Source of the DNA: Thiorhodovibrio winogradskyi
Lineage (GTDB): Bacteria > Pseudomonadota > Gammaproteobacteria > Chromatiales > Chromatiaceae
Assembly: GCF_036208045.1 (NCBI RefSeq)
Contig: NZ_CP121472.1
Location: forward strand, 4,289,531 to 4,353,530
Direction: 5' to 3'
Length of the DNA stretch: 64,000 bases
The notes beneath the pieces are model-generated. The model had not been told where the DNA came from. It saw nothing but the letters and a program-made list of their open reading frames with translations, and ran no database searches. This document shows positions 45,253-56,799 of this stretch, in pieces. Both the position numbers and the translations under genes were made by a program. Every line of letters begins with the position of its first letter. The first letter of the stretch is position 1.

Positions 45253-46359
45253 TCACCCAAGAAACTGCTGCGCTTGTTTGTCGAATAGGGCCGACAGTCG
45301 ACCGACCAACCGGGTACCTTTATCCTGCGCCAGTGCTTCCCATGTCTCGTAGGGGCGAGGGGGGCGGTAGCAACAGGCATGGCAGTCGTAGCGCCCGGCC
45401 ACGCCTGTGATCACGCGCATCAGGTCGGTGGCGGCCGCTTTCACTCCATCGTCGGTCACGCGAGCACCGGCCCAAAAATCGTTGCCAGGCCAGGAGACAT
45501 GATCCCAGGCGACGATGCTATAAAGCCTGCAGCCACTCAAATCATCCTCTGCCTCACCATAGTGCCATGGCAGGCACAGCTGCGGTTTGTCCAGATTACC
45601 CTGCAGAAAAGGCCGAACACGTAATGATAAAGACCCGAAATCGATGCTCTCATTGGCGCACTCGATGTAAGGATCATAGTAGATCAGGCGAATCCTTGAC
45701 AGCCGCTCAGCATGCCGCTCAAGCAGCGCAATCATCGCATCCCGCAGTTGCAGCCCAAGCTGCCCGGCAAAGGGACCGGCAAACTGCCCGCAACCGATAC
45801 CCGGGATGGTGATCAGCGCCGACTGATCACGCGCTTCGGCGTCGGCATTGGCGTGATTGAGCAGTGGCAGCAGACGACGCTCGTACAACGCACGATAGCC
45901 GCTTGAGTCAATCTGCCCATCGCAGGTGACCGCGTCCCAATCGGCCGGTACGCAACCGCGGCCATTGCGCAACAGAGCACCCGGTATGAACAGCAGTGTC
46001 GCCTCGAATGGCGACTCATGGATGCCCGGCTCCTGATGACGTCCGTCATCGAACACCCTCACCGGCACCGCCATGCCTAGATCACCGAGAAGTGACAACT
46101 CGGTCAAGTTCCAGTCGCGCCCGTCGCCATAAACAGCGGACTCGGCAAAGTATTGCGGACGTTTAGTGTTAATAAGCCGCTGTAGAAAGGCGGCATCGTT
46201 CAGCCGCCCCGACGCCAAATCTCCCAGTTCCGCGCATAGGTTGGCCCCAGCCCTGTCTGCCCCCTGGTCAGCGAGAAGCCGACGATAGTCCGTCAATGCC
46301 CGCGCCGTTTCAGGGTGAAGGAGCCAGTGGTAGGTGCGTTGGGCGGATGTGTGCTGCAT
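45253..46359 (-). CDS. Hypothetical protein with a macro-domain-like segment
   Basis: About 368 residues from ATG 46359 (GAGAGG ribosome site). The frame is open further upstream, but that part overlaps the fba terminator. Residues near 200-225 (ALITIPGIGCGQFAGPFAGQ) resemble the phosphate-binding loop of macro domains that bind ADP-ribose, followed by IRLIYYDPYIE. The C-terminal part has a Cys-rich CHACCYRPPRPYETWE. No membrane segment. The macro link rests on one motif; I do not know the function. Confidence 0.55.
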   Translation of the reverse strand: MQHTSAQRTYHWLLHPETARALTDYRRLLADQGADRAGANLCAELGDLASGRLNDAAFLQRLINTKRPQYFAESAVYGDGRDWNLTELSLLGDLGMAVPVRVFDDGRHQEPGIHESPFEATLLFIPGALLRNGRGCVPADWDAVTCDGQIDSSGYRALYERRLLPLLNHANADAEARDQSALITIPGIGCGQFAGPFAGQLGLQLRDAMIALLERHAERLSRIRLIYYDPYIECANESIDFGSLSLRVRPFLQGNLDKPQLCLPWHYGEAEDDLSGCRLYSIVAWDHVSWPGNDFWAGARVTDDGVKAAATDLMRVITGVAGRYDCHACCYRPPRPYETWEALAQDKGTRLVGRLSALFDKQAQQFLG

Positions 46360-46489
46360 TGAATGCCTCTCGGACTTGGAATTACGACGCGGATCGGCCG
46401 CATCCATAAGCCAAGTCCTCCCAAGACAAACACGGTTCCAGGCTGAAAACCGCGGCAAAGGATGTGCTGACTCGCCGAGGATGAGAAAC

Positions 46490-46512
46490 AAAAAAAGGGC
46501 GCCGAGGCGCCC
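46490..46512 (-). terminator. Rho-independent terminator of the tkt-gap-pgk-pyk-fba cluster
   Basis: On the minus strand GGGCGCC pairs with GGCGCCC (46497-46512), followed by seven T (A 46490-46496 on the plus strand). It lies about 95 bases past the fba stop. Confidence 0.85.
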
Positions 46513-46604
46513 TTATCAGATGGCATCCAGTGCCAGTGTTTGGCGACTGGCTTACATCTACTTACAACCGGGCTAGCACTTGCGTACCTAGCTAGGGACG
46601 GCTG

Positions 46605-47669
46605 TCAGTTGATCTTAGGATCAAGCTCGCCTTTAGTATAGCGGGCGGTCATGTCCTCAAGTGATAGCGCCCGAATCTTGCTTGCGTTGCCAGCGGTACC
46701 GAAGGCCTCATAACGGGCCTTGCAGATGTCGTGCATGGCTTTGGTGGCGGCGGTGAAGTACTTGCGCGGATCGAAGTTCTTACGGTTTTCCGCCAGATGC
46801 TTGCGAATGGCGCCGGTGGAGGCCATGCGCAGATCGGTGTCGATATTAACCTTGCGCACACCGTGCTTGATGCCCTCGGCGATTTCCTCGACCGGAACGC
46901 CATAGGTCTCGCCCATGTCGCCGCCGAACTGGTCAATAATTTTCAGCCATTCCTGCGGCACCGAGGAAGAACCATGCATGACCAGATGAACGGTGGGGAT
47001 GCGGGCATGGATTTCCTTGACGCGGTTGATCGCCAGGATGTCGCCGGTCGGTGGGCGAGTGAACTTATAGGCGCCATGGGAGGTGCCAATGGCGATAGCC
47101 AGGGCATCGACATGGGTCTTGCTGACGAAATCAGCCGCTTCATCAGGGTCGGTCAGCAACTGGCTATGATCCAGCGTGCCCTCGGCGCCGATGCCGTCTT
47201 CCTCGCCGGCCTGGCCGGTTTCGAGTGAGCCCAGGCAGCCGAGTTCACCCTCGACCGAGACGCCACAAGCGTGGGACATCTCGACCACCTTGCGGGTGAC
47301 ATCGACGTTGTACTCATAGCTGGTTGGAGTCTTGCCGTCCTCGCCCAGGGAGCCGTCCATCATGACCGAGCTGAAACCAAGCTGGATGGAACGTTGGCAC
47401 ACCGGCATGGAGGTGCCATGGTCCTGATGCATGCACACGGGGATATGCGGCCATTCCTCGATGGCGGCCAGAATCAGGTGGCGCAGGAAAGGCGCGCCGG
47501 CATACTTACGCGCTCCGGCCGAGGCCTGCACGATGACCGGAGAGTCGGTCTCGTCGGCTGCCTCCATGATGGCGCGCATCTGTTCGAGATTGTTCACATT
47601 GAACGCGGGCACGCCGTACTGATGTTCGGCGGCATGATCCAGCATTTGGCGAAGCGAAATGAGGGCCAT
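46605..47669 (-). CDS. fba: Class II fructose-bisphosphate aldolase (CbbA type)
   Basis: Zinc aldolase that interconverts fructose 1,6-bisphosphate and triose phosphates, and sedoheptulose bisphosphate in the Calvin cycle. 354 residues. Zinc and active-site motifs: [32 protein letters not shown] and [11 protein letters not shown]. Last gene of the minus-strand cluster, 74 bases after pyk. Confidence 0.95.
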   Translation of the reverse strand: MALISLRQMLDHAAEHQYGVPAFNVNNLEQMRAIMEAADETDSPVIVQASAGARKYAGAPFLRHLILAAIEEWPHIPVCMHQDHGTSMPVCQRSIQLGFSSVMMDGSLGEDGKTPTSYEYNVDVTRKVVEMSHACGVSVEGELGCLGSLETGQAGEEDGIGAEGTLDHSQLLTDPDEAADFVSKTHVDALAIAIGTSHGAYKFTRPPTGDILAINRVKEIHARIPTVHLVMHGSSSVPQEWLKIIDQFGGDMGETYGVPVEEIAEGIKHGVRKVNIDTDLRMASTGAIRKHLAENRKNFDPRKYFTAATKAMHDICKARYEAFGTAGNASKIRALSLEDMTARYTKGELDPKIN

Positions 47670-47743
47670 TGAAATACTCCTGTGTCGTTGACGTTTAGCC
47701 TGGAATGATTGTGGAATGATACTGGAACCGGCGCGGCGGCCGG

Positions 47744-49192
47744 TCAGTCGTCGACGAGCAGACGATGCTCGCCGACGCGCATGATTTTCATGATGTTGGT
47801 CTGTCCCTCGACACCGCAGCGATCCCCCTTAGTGATAATCACCAGATCGCCCGTTTGCACAGTGCCGTGACGCAGTAATTCATCGATGACCTCTTTGTTG
47901 ACTTCATGGATGTCGGCGCTGGAGACATCGAAGCGTACCGGATAGACGCCGCGAAACAAGGTCACCTTGCGGCGGGTCGAGACCTGCCGGGTCATCGCAT
48001 AGATGGGGATGCCGGAGCTGATTCGCGACATCCATTTGACAGTGGAGCCTGATTCGGTCAAAGCCGCGATGGCCTTGACACCGAGATGATTAGCTGTGTA
48101 CATGGTCGCCATGGCAATGGCTTCATCAACACGACCAAAGACGGTATCCAGTCGATGGGTTGAGCGGCGCACCAGGCGTTCCTTCTCGGCCTCGCCGCAG
48201 ATACGCGACATGGATTCGACCACCTTGGCCGGATTCTTGCCTATGGATGTCTCGGCCGAGAGCATGACGGCATCGGTGCCATCAAGCACGGCATTGGCCA
48301 CATCGAAGACCTCGGCCCGGGTCGGGATGGGATTTTCGATCATTGACTGCATCATCTGGGTCGCGGTGATGACAACACTGTTGCGTTCGCGCGCCAGGCT
48401 GATCAACCGCTTCTGCACCGCCGGTAACTCGGCATCGCCAATTTCAACGCCAAGATCGCCGCGCGCAACCATGACCGCGTCGGCGGCGTCAATGATATCT
48501 TCAAGGACGCGCAGGGCCTCGGCACGCTCAATCTTGGCGACAATGCCGCCTTCACCGCCGGCGGCTTGCAGGAGTTCGCGCGCCAGGCGCACATCCTCGC
48601 CATTGCAGACAAAGGACACGGCCAGATAATCCGCCTCGACCTCGGCGGCAAAGCGAATGTCATCCTTGTCTTTTTCAGTCAAGGCCGGCGCCGAGAGCCC
48701 ACCGCCTTTCTTGTTGATGCCCTTGCTGTTCGACAGCTGACCGCCATGGCGCACCCGGCACTGGATGCGACTGCCTTTGACCTCGGTGACCTCAAGCTCA
48801 ATGGCGCCGTCATCGAGCAAGAGCAGATCCCCGGCGCTGACATCGGCCACCATGCTCGGCAGCGTGGTGCCGACCCGGGCGGCATCCCCAGCGTCGAGCG
48901 GACAGTCGGCATCAATGGCAAAATCATCGCCAACCGCCAAGACAACCGGCCCCGCGGCAAAACGTCCAATGCGAATCTTGGGCCCCTGCAGATCGATCAG
49001 CACGCCGAGGGGATGGCCTTTCGCGCGCGCGGTATCGCGTACCTGGCGCACCCGCTCGCGCTGGCGCTCATGGGTGTCGTGCGACATGTTCAGCCGCACC
49101 ACATTAAGGCCTGCATCCATCATGGCCTCGAGCACCCCGGGCGCGTCTGTCGCTGGCCCCAGGGTGGCGACGATTTTGGTCCGTCTGGGCAT
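47744..49192 (-). CDS. pyk: Pyruvate kinase
   Basis: 482 residues. TIM-barrel start [14 protein letters not shown], nucleotide and metal sites [28 protein letters not shown] and the [20 protein letters not shown] segment, plus a C-terminal regulatory domain. Nine bases separate it from the pgk stop, so translation is likely coupled. Confidence 0.95.
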   Translation of the reverse strand: MPRRTKIVATLGPATDAPGVLEAMMDAGLNVVRLNMSHDTHERQRERVRQVRDTARAKGHPLGVLIDLQGPKIRIGRFAAGPVVLAVGDDFAIDADCPLDAGDAARVGTTLPSMVADVSAGDLLLLDDGAIELEVTEVKGSRIQCRVRHGGQLSNSKGINKKGGGLSAPALTEKDKDDIRFAAEVEADYLAVSFVCNGEDVRLARELLQAAGGEGGIVAKIERAEALRVLEDIIDAADAVMVARGDLGVEIGDAELPAVQKRLISLARERNSVVITATQMMQSMIENPIPTRAEVFDVANAVLDGTDAVMLSAETSIGKNPAKVVESMSRICGEAEKERLVRRSTHRLDTVFGRVDEAIAMATMYTANHLGVKAIAALTESGSTVKWMSRISSGIPIYAMTRQVSTRRKVTLFRGVYPVRFDVSSADIHEVNKEVIDELLRHGTVQTGDLVIITKGDRCGVEGQTNIMKIMRVGEHRLLVDD

Positions 49193-49201
49193 CTTGGTCC
49201 T

Positions 49202-50383
49202 TCAGTCCTTGGCGCGCGCCTCAAGCATGGCCACGGCAGGCAGGGTCTTGCCCTCCAGATACTCTAGGAAAGCACCACCGGCAGTGGAGATGTAGGAAAC
49301 CTTGTCGTAGATGTCGTATTTCTGGATAGCGGCGATAGTGTCGCCACCGCCAGCCAGGGTGAAGGCCTCGGTCTCGGCAATGGCCATGGAGATGGTCTTG
49401 GTGCCTTCACCAAACTGATCGAACTCAAACACGCCAACGGGTCCGTTCCAGACCACGGTGCCGGCCTTTTTGATGATCTCGGCCAGCTCCCCGGCGCTGT
49501 CCGGACCGATATCGAAGATCATGTCATCATCGCCAACTTCAGCCACATTTTTTTGCACGGCGGGCTCGTTTTCATTGAACTGCTTGCCGCACACCACGTC
49601 GGTCGCGATGGGAATGGTGGCGCCGCGCGCGGTCATTTTTTCCATCAGCGCCTTGGCCGTGTCGATCAGGTCATGTTCGCACAGGGACTTGCCGACATTA
49701 TGACCAGCAGCGCTAATGAATGTGTTGGCGATGCCGCCACCGACCACCAGCTGGTCAACCTTCTCGGACAAAGCCTCGAGCACTGTCAGCTTGGTGGAGA
49801 CCTTGGAACCGCCGACAATGGCGACCATGGGCCGCTTGGGCTCGGCCAGCGCCTTTTGTAGCGCGTCGAGTTCCTCGGCCAACAGCAAACCGGCGCAGGC
49901 GGAAGGCGCAAACTTGCCCGCACCATGGGTCGAGGCCTGGGCGCGGTGCGCGGTGCCGAAGGCGTCCATCACATAGACATCGCAGAGGTTGGCGTATTGC
50001 TTGGAGAGGTCTTCGTCGTCCTTCTTCTCACCCTTGTTGAAGCGGACGTTTTCCAGCAGCACCAGCTCGCCGTCGGCGACCTCCGGCGCTTTGTCCAAGT
50101 AGTCTTTCACCAGGCGGACCTCGCGGCCCATTTTGGCGCCGAGGTCGGCCGCCACCGGTGCGAGCGAGTTTTCCTCGGAATAAACACCTTCTTCCGGGCG
50201 GCCGAGGTGGGACATCACCATGACCTTGGCGCCGGCATTCAGGCAGTGCTCAAAGGTTGGCATGGAAGCGGTAATGCGCGCATCCGAGGTCACCTTGCCG
50301 TCCTTCACCGGGACGTTGAGGTCGGAGCGGATCAACACGCGCTTGCCGGCAAGATCAAGATCAGTCAGCTTGGTGAAGGACAT
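49202..50383 (-). CDS. pgk: Phosphoglycerate kinase
   Basis: 393 residues. [50 protein letters not shown] and the C-terminal GGGDTIAAI nucleotide loop. Reversible transfer of phosphate between 1,3-bisphosphoglycerate and ADP, used by glycolysis and the Calvin cycle. 129 bases after gap. Confidence 0.96.
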   Translation of the reverse strand: MSFTKLTDLDLAGKRVLIRSDLNVPVKDGKVTSDARITASMPTFEHCLNAGAKVMVMSHLGRPEEGVYSEENSLAPVAADLGAKMGREVRLVKDYLDKAPEVADGELVLLENVRFNKGEKKDDEDLSKQYANLCDVYVMDAFGTAHRAQASTHGAGKFAPSACAGLLLAEELDALQKALAEPKRPMVAIVGGSKVSTKLTVLEALSEKVDQLVVGGGIANTFISAAGHNVGKSLCEHDLIDTAKALMEKMTARGATIPIATDVVCGKQFNENEPAVQKNVAEVGDDDMIFDIGPDSAGELAEIIKKAGTVVWNGPVGVFEFDQFGEGTKTISMAIAETEAFTLAGGGDTIAAIQKYDIYDKVSYISTAGGAFLEYLEGKTLPAVAMLEARAKD

Positions 50384-50470
50384 GGCGGGTACTACCTCCG
50401 GAAATCACAAATAGGGGTCGATCGGGTTGCTAGAATCCGTTTCTGGGCACGGGCTCGCTCGGCACGGACA

Positions 50471-50491
50471 GGCCGGCGTGTTACGCCGGCC
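50471..50491. other. Hairpin between gap and pgk
   Basis: GGCCGGCGT/ACGCCGGCC with a 3-base loop, no T-run. It may be an RNA processing or stabilising element that lets gap and pgk levels differ. Confidence 0.45.
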
Positions 50492-50512
50492 CGACCAGCG
50501 CCTTGGCAGGCT

Positions 50513-51526
<1,014 letters not shown>

Positions 51527-51611
51527 TCAGTAAGTGAAATACAGATCATGCTGTTGTGTTGCGCGCGCATCCGCGCCGGTCGGGCTCGGCGCGCGCTGGT
51601 CCATGAACGGC

Positions 51612-53624
51612 TTAGAGCAGACTTTCGACCGCCGCCGCGACCGCCTCGGCGGTGACGCCAAAGGCCTTGTAGACATCGCCCGCCGGAGCGGACTCGCCAA
51701 AGGTATCCACGCCGATCACCTTGCCATGCAGGCCGATATATTTGGGCCAGAGGTTGGACACGCCCGCCTCGACCGCGACCCGCGCCTGGACGGAGTCTGG
51801 CAGCACGGCGGCCTTGTAAGCGTCATCCTGGGCCTCGAAGGTGTCCATCGAGGGCATGGAGACCACCCGCACCTTGCGGCCTTTCGCGCTCAGGCTCTCG
51901 CAAGCCGCCACGGCCAGCTCCACCTCGGTGCCGGTACCGATGATGATGGCATCGGGCGTACCCTCGCAGTCGCGCAGCACATAGCCGCCTTTTTCGATGG
52001 CGCGCAGCTGGTCTTCCGTCCGGCTCATGTGCGGAGCGTTCTGACGCGAGAAAATCAGCGCGCTGGGTGCGCCCTGACGCTCGATGGCACACTTCCAGGC
52101 GACGGCACTCTCGACCGCGTCGCAGGGGCGCCAGGTCGACAGGCGCGGCGTCAGGCGCAGGATGCTGACCTGCTCCACCGGCTGGTGAGTCGGGCCGTCC
52201 TCGCCTAACCCAATGGAATCGTGGGTGTAAACGAAGATGGGGTTGATCTTCATCAGCGCCGCCATGCGCACGGCGTTGCGGGCATATTCCATGAACATCA
52301 GGAAGGTGGCGCCATAGGGCTTGAAACCGCCGTGCAAGGTCAGGCCGTTCATGATGGCCGACATGCCGAACTCGCGCACACCGTAGTAAATGTAGTTACC
52401 GCTGGCATCCTTGGGACCGACACCCTTGCAGCCCTTCCAGATCGTCAGGTTGGAGCCGGCGAGATCCGCCGAACCACCAAGCAGTTCCGGCAGCAGCGGG
52501 CCAAAACCATTGAGCGCGTTCTGCGAGGCCTTGCGGGTGGCGATGGTCTCGGCCTTGGCATCGACTTCCTTGATAAAGTCCCAGGCCTTGGCGTCAAAAT
52601 CCGCTGGCAGTTCGCCGGCCATACGCCGCTCGAACTCGGCCGCTTCGCTCGGATGGGCGCTCTTGTAGGCGGCAAAGCGCTGATTCCATTCTTTTTCCAG
52701 ATCAGCCCCACGTGCCTTGGCATCCCAGCCCTCGTAGATGGCCTTGGGAATTTCAAAGGGCGGATGCGACCAGCCGAGTTTCTCGCGCGTCAGGGCGATT
52801 TCATCATCGCCGAGCGGCGCGCCATGGCACTCTTCCTTGCCCTGCTTATTGGGCGAGCCGTAGCCGATGATGGTCTGACAACAGATGAGAGTCGGCTTGT
52901 CGCTAACCGCGCGCGCCGCCTCGATGGCCACCTTGAGCGCCTCGGGGTCATGGCCATCCACCTTGGGAATGACGTGCCAGCCGTAGGCCTCGAAACGCTT
53001 GGGCGTGTCGTCAAGGAACCAGGCCGGGGTGTCGCCATGGCCGCGCACCTCGCCATCAATGGAGATGTTGTTATCATCGTAGAAGGCAATTAACTTACCC
53101 AAGCCGAGGGCGCCGGCCAGCGAACAGGACTCGTGCGAGATGCCCTCCATCAGGCAGCCATCACCCAGGAAGACATAGGTGTTGTGATCGACGATCTCAT
53201 GGCCTGGTTTGTTGAACTGGTCGGCGAGAATTTTCTCCGCCAGCGCCATGCCAACGCCATTGGTGATGCCCTGCCCGAGTGGGCCGGTGGTGGTTTCGAC
53301 GCCCGGAGCATAGCCATATTCAGGGTGGCCCGGTGTCCTTGAGTGCAATTGGCGGAACTCTTTCAGATCCTCAATGCTCAAATCGTAACCCGTCAAATGC
53401 AGCAACGAGTAAATCAGCATGGAGCCATGACCATTCGACAGCACGAAGCGATCCCGATTAGCCCAGTTTGGGTTAGCCGGATTGTGCTGCATGAAGTCGT
53501 TCCACAGCACCTCCGCGATATCCGCCATGCCCATTGGCGCGCCTGGATGGCCCGACTTGGCCTTCTGTACGGCATCCATACTGAGCGCGCGGATGGCGTT
53601 CGCGAGTTCTTTGCGTGAGGACAT
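51612..53624 (-). CDS. tkt: Transketolase
   Basis: 670 residues, thiamine-diphosphate enzyme of the pentose phosphate and Calvin cycles. [20 protein letters not shown], the ThDP/metal motif [12 protein letters not shown] near 154-165, [20 protein letters not shown] in the pyrimidine domain, and a C-terminal transketolase domain. First gene of the cluster, with AGGGAGGGG as ribosome site. Upstream is a non-coding region that should hold the promoter. Confidence 0.96.
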   Translation of the reverse strand: MSSRKELANAIRALSMDAVQKAKSGHPGAPMGMADIAEVLWNDFMQHNPANPNWANRDRFVLSNGHGSMLIYSLLHLTGYDLSIEDLKEFRQLHSRTPGHPEYGYAPGVETTTGPLGQGITNGVGMALAEKILADQFNKPGHEIVDHNTYVFLGDGCLMEGISHESCSLAGALGLGKLIAFYDDNNISIDGEVRGHGDTPAWFLDDTPKRFEAYGWHVIPKVDGHDPEALKVAIEAARAVSDKPTLICCQTIIGYGSPNKQGKEECHGAPLGDDEIALTREKLGWSHPPFEIPKAIYEGWDAKARGADLEKEWNQRFAAYKSAHPSEAAEFERRMAGELPADFDAKAWDFIKEVDAKAETIATRKASQNALNGFGPLLPELLGGSADLAGSNLTIWKGCKGVGPKDASGNYIYYGVREFGMSAIMNGLTLHGGFKPYGATFLMFMEYARNAVRMAALMKINPIFVYTHDSIGLGEDGPTHQPVEQVSILRLTPRLSTWRPCDAVESAVAWKCAIERQGAPSALIFSRQNAPHMSRTEDQLRAIEKGGYVLRDCEGTPDAIIIGTGTEVELAVAACESLSAKGRKVRVVSMPSMDTFEAQDDAYKAAVLPDSVQARVAVEAGVSNLWPKYIGLHGKVIGVDTFGESAPAGDVYKAFGVTAEAVAAAVESLL

Positions 53625-54062
53625 GAGCCCCTCCCTAGAAGTAAGGTTTTGATCGAAGCCTAAGAATTCTGTGCGCGCGTTTTATCGCCTGACATCATCA
53701 GGGAAGCATTAGGGAAACGGGCAGCCCGAGCGATGTGGCAGAAGAGTGCGGCAAAACGCCTTGGCCCAAGCTGCTGGAGTCTCGCCCCGGAATCCCGCCG
53801 CTCGGAAAAAACGCGCGGCATAAAAGCCGACATATTAAGTAGGAAAGCCCCGCACGAGCAACTTTTTCCGCTCGGACTCCTCTCTGCGCCCATGCGCCGG
53901 CATGCTGGTAAAACCATAAAATATTCAAATAGATCAAGCGCTTGGATCTGAAATGCCACCTTAGACCCGGGCTTGGCTAAGCCGCGATTAAGCCAGCCAG
54001 ATGCTCAAACAACCGCGCTATCTGTCAGGCCATTGTTTGGCATCGCCACCGCGCGATGCACC
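53625..54062. other. Non-coding region between tkt and the thiol-peroxidase gene
   Basis: About 440 bases. Short overlapping frames on both strands have no ribosome sites and no resemblance to known proteins. It should contain the tkt promoter, but I cannot pick out a convincing one or a CbbR-type site. Confidence 0.45.
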
Positions 54063-54620
54063 CTAGCCTTCCCGCCATTTAATGGAACAGCCAATACTGG
54101 GAATCTGCTTCTCCGGGCCTTTTCCAGTCGTGGCCACTTGCTTCATGCCCTCGAACAGGTCGCGACGCACGCCCTCGGGAGCGGCTTCCTTGCGGCTTTC
54201 ATCCAGCCGTCCGCGATACTGAAGCTCAAGCTGTCCGTTGTAGCCAAAAAAGTCGGGCGTACAGATGGCGCCGAAGGTCTTGGCCACTTCCTGAGTCTCA
54301 TCGAGCAGATAGGGAAAAGGAAACTGAAATTCCTCGGCGACCTGCTTCATGTTCTCGAATGAATCCTCGGGATAGTCCGTCGGGTCATTGGACATGATGG
54401 CGACGCAGTTGACGCCAAGCTCCGCCAGTTCAAGCGCATCTCGCACGATGCGCTCGCGTACCGCCCGCACATAGGGGCAATGGTTGCAGATGAACATCAC
54501 CAGCAGACCTTTCGGGCCCTTGCAGTCATCGCGCGTCCAGTTCTTGCCATCCACACCCGGCAGGGAAAAGTCCGGAGCGGGCAGACCGAATTCGCACACA
54601 GGTGTCTCGAGTGAAACCAT
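54063..54620 (-). CDS. Thioredoxin-like AhpC/TSA family protein
   Basis: About 185 residues from ATG 54620, preceded by GAGGAG. Thioredoxin-fold peroxiredoxin-like protein: APDFSLPGVDGKNWTRDD, then a CxxC-type site in FICNHCPYVRAVRE, then SNDPTDYPEDSFENM and TPDFFGYN. The CNHC site suggests thiol reductase or peroxidase activity. The frame is open to 54674, but the chosen ATG fits the ribosome site and the family start. Confidence 0.88.
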   Translation of the reverse strand: MVSLETPVCEFGLPAPDFSLPGVDGKNWTRDDCKGPKGLLVMFICNHCPYVRAVRERIVRDALELAELGVNCVAIMSNDPTDYPEDSFENMKQVAEEFQFPFPYLLDETQEVAKTFGAICTPDFFGYNGQLELQYRGRLDESRKEAAPEGVRRDLFEGMKQVATTGKGPEKQIPSIGCSIKWREG

Positions 54621-54866
54621 GCTCTGACTCCTCAGGCGAGAACGCCTGACAGAATGTTCAAAAATCAGCCGCATATAGTACCGGAAAGCTCAGGTATCCC
54701 CAAACCTTATCGCACGCTCGCCCGCAACCCTCCCCGTCCCGAGAGCATCCGCAAGCCGAGCACCGTCTCTGACTCTGGCTGCTTCCGACTGACGCCGGGA
54801 TACAAGATTGTGCGTTAAAACAGGAGGTAACAGCATCCGAGTCGCCGGCTAATAACCCCGCGTCTT

Positions 54867-54896
54867 TTGCATTCTGGGTGCCCATGTGGTTACACT
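54867..54896 (+). promoter_or_regulatory. Probable sigma-70 promoter of metK
   Basis: TTGCAT (54867-54872) and TACACT (54891-54896) are 18 bases apart, about 130 bases before the metK ATG. This leaves a long 5' leader. Confidence 0.5.
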
Positions 54897-54914
54897 GGGT
54901 AACTCACCTTCCCC

Positions 54915-55003
54915 GAGGGCGGTCGATCAGCGGCCAGTTTTTGCCCTCCCATCAACCGACGCCACCCCCCATCCAGCGCGCTCGCGCGGGTGCTTATGGC
55001 GTC
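54915..55003 (+). promoter_or_regulatory. Structured leader of metK
   Basis: GAGGGC (54915-54920) can pair with GCCCTC (54943-54948), and GACGCCA (54958-54964) with TGGCGTC (54997-55003), the second stem enclosing a GC-rich inner hairpin and ending 8 bases before the ribosome site. It does not match a riboswitch class I can recall. Regulation by SAM is a guess. Confidence 0.4.
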
Positions 55004-55026
55004 AACATCCGAAGGAAAACCCGACC

Positions 55027-56196
55027 ATGGCAAGAGACTTTCTATTTACTTCCGAGTCCGTGTCCGAAGGCCATCCAGACAAGGTGGCTGATCAGATCTC
55101 AGATGCGGTACTTGATGCCATTTTGGCCAATGACCCCAACCCGGCACATGCTCGCGTGGCCTGCGAGACCATGATCAAGACCGGCGCCGTCATCCTTGGC
55201 GGCGAAATCACCACCGAGGCCTGGATCGATTTCGACACCCTGGTGCGCGGCGTGGTCAACGACATTGGCTACAACAGCTCGGATGTCGGCTTCGACGGCT
55301 CCACCTGCGCGGTCATGTCACTGATCGGCAAGCAGAGCACGGACATCGCACAGGGCGTTGATCGCAGCGCGCCCGAGGAACAGGGTGCCGGTGACCAGGG
55401 CCTGATGTTTGGCTATGCCACCAATGAGACCGATGTGCTGATGCCGGCTCCGATCACCTATTCGCATCGGCTGGTCGAGCGCCAGTCCGAGATGCGCAAG
55501 CAGCACGTGCTGCCCTGGCTGCGCCCGGACGCCAAGAGTCAGGTCACCATGCGCTACGAGAATGGCAAGGTTGTCGCTGTCGATGCCTTGGTGCTCTCCA
55601 CCCAGCACGATCCGGACATCGACTACGCCCATCTGCAGGAAGCGGTGATGGAGAACATCATCAAACCAGTGATTCCGCCCGAGTGGATGCACAGGGACAC
55701 CAAGATCCACATCAACCCGACCGGCAACTTCGTCATCGGCGGCCCCGTGGGCGACTGCGGCCTGACCGGGCGCAAAATCATCGTCGACACCTATGGCGGC
55801 ATGGCGCGTCATGGTGGGGGAGCTTTCTCCGGCAAGGATCCATCCAAGGTGGACCGCTCCGCGGCCTATGCCGGGCGCTATGTCGCCAAGAATATCGTCG
55901 CCGCCGGCCTGGCCGAGCGCTGCGAGATCCAGGTCTCCTATGCCATCGGCGTGGCCGAGCCAACCTCGATCTCGGTCGAGACCTTCGGCACCGCCAAGAT
56001 CGACGAGGATCGCATCAGTATGCTGGTGCGCGAGCACTTTGATCTGCGGCCTTACAACCTGGTCAACATGCTCAACCTCATTCAGCCCATTTACCTCAAG
56101 ACGGCGGCTTATGGGCACTTTGGGCGCGAGTTACCGGAGTTTGGCTGGGAGAAGACCGACAAGGCGGCGGCGCTGAAGGATGCGGCCGGGATCTAA
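55027..56196 (+). CDS. metK: S-adenosylmethionine synthetase
   Basis: Makes SAM from methionine and ATP. 389 residues from ATG 55027 (AAGGAAAA ribosome site). Motifs: [50 protein letters not shown]. The open frame reaches 54886, but the upstream residues are not part of the family. First gene of the methyl-cycle cluster. Confidence 0.96.
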   Translation: MARDFLFTSESVSEGHPDKVADQISDAVLDAILANDPNPAHARVACETMIKTGAVILGGEITTEAWIDFDTLVRGVVNDIGYNSSDVGFDGSTCAVMSLIGKQSTDIAQGVDRSAPEEQGAGDQGLMFGYATNETDVLMPAPITYSHRLVERQSEMRKQHVLPWLRPDAKSQVTMRYENGKVVAVDALVLSTQHDPDIDYAHLQEAVMENIIKPVIPPEWMHRDTKIHINPTGNFVIGGPVGDCGLTGRKIIVDTYGGMARHGGGAFSGKDPSKVDRSAAYAGRYVAKNIVAAGLAERCEIQVSYAIGVAEPTSISVETFGTAKIDEDRISMLVREHFDLRPYNLVNMLNLIQPIYLKTAAYGHFGRELPEFGWEKTDKAAALKDAAGI

Positions 56197-56236
56197 ATCC
56201 GACTGCTCATCCCTTATCCTCATCGGGTCAATCAAC

Positions 56237-56434
56237 ATGAAATACACCGTCGTTCTGGAACCTTCCGATGAAGGCTACGCCGTGTCTGTGCCTGGACTCC
56301 CTGGCTGCCATTCACAGGGGGCCACCGAGGAAGAAGCCATGGCAAACATCGCCGAGGCGGTGAGCGATTATCTTGCTGTTGTACGAGAATTGACTCAAGG
56401 AAAACTGATCCGCGAGATTGAGATCGCAGCCTAG
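56237..56434 (+). CDS. hicB: HicB-type antitoxin
   Basis: 65 residues: MKYTVVLEPSDEGYAVSVPG, then GCHSQGATEEEAMANIAEAV. This is the HicB partial RNase-H-like fold without the usual C-terminal DNA-binding domain, so it is the short form. It lies 40 bases after metK and 4 bases before hicA, so the pair is in HicB-HicA order. Confidence 0.88.
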   Translation: MKYTVVLEPSDEGYAVSVPGLPGCHSQGATEEEAMANIAEAVSDYLAVVRELTQGKLIREIEIAA

Positions 56435-56438
56435 CGCC

Positions 56439-56651
56439 ATGCCGTCTTTACCCGGTATTGCACATCTTGCCGCTGTTAAAGCACTTCAGAAAGCGGGATT
56501 CAAAATCGCCCGGCAAGGCAAGCATATCGTGATGACCGATGGAAACCGGGTGTTGACGCTCCCGCGACACAACCCCATTAATGCCATCACCATGGGCAAG
56601 ATTGTTCGAGACGCCGGTTTGACCAACGAGGACTTCAAACGCCTGCTCTAA
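56439..56651 (+). CDS. hicA: HicA-type mRNA interferase toxin
   Basis: 70 residues from ATG 56439. dsRBD-like HicA fold with the catalytic His in GFKIARQGKHIVM and the ending LPRHNPINAITMGKIVRDAG. Intact and preceded by its antitoxin. The stop is 19 bases before the SAH riboswitch. Confidence 0.88.
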   Translation: MPSLPGIAHLAAVKALQKAGFKIARQGKHIVMTDGNRVLTLPRHNPINAITMGKIVRDAGLTNEDFKRLL

Positions 56652-56670
56652 TCAACCACCCAACCCTCTC

Positions 56671-56772
56671 CTCCGAGGAGCGCTGCAACCCACCCTCGAT
56701 TTCCACTGGGAGTCATCCAGGACAAGGGCCAGGCTCGGAGGCAGCAGATACAACCTATCCAACGGCGCTCAC
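56671..56772 (+). promoter_or_regulatory. SAH riboswitch controlling ahcY
   Basis: CTCCGAG (56671-56677) pairs with CTCGGAG (56734-56740). GAGCGC (56678-56683) pairs with GCGCTC (56765-56770) as the pseudoknot. The conserved GAGCGCTGCAACC block is present. This is the consensus of the SAH riboswitch that turns on ahcY when S-adenosylhomocysteine builds up. It ends about 28 bases before the ahcY ATG, close to the AGGAG ribosome site. Confidence 0.9.
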
Positions 56773-56799
56773 TCAAGATTCATCAGGAGCTGATTAACC

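Noticed and set aside
53660..53959. Small frames between tkt and the AhpC/TSA gene
   Set aside because: Overlapping frames on both strands without ribosome sites; treated as intergenic.
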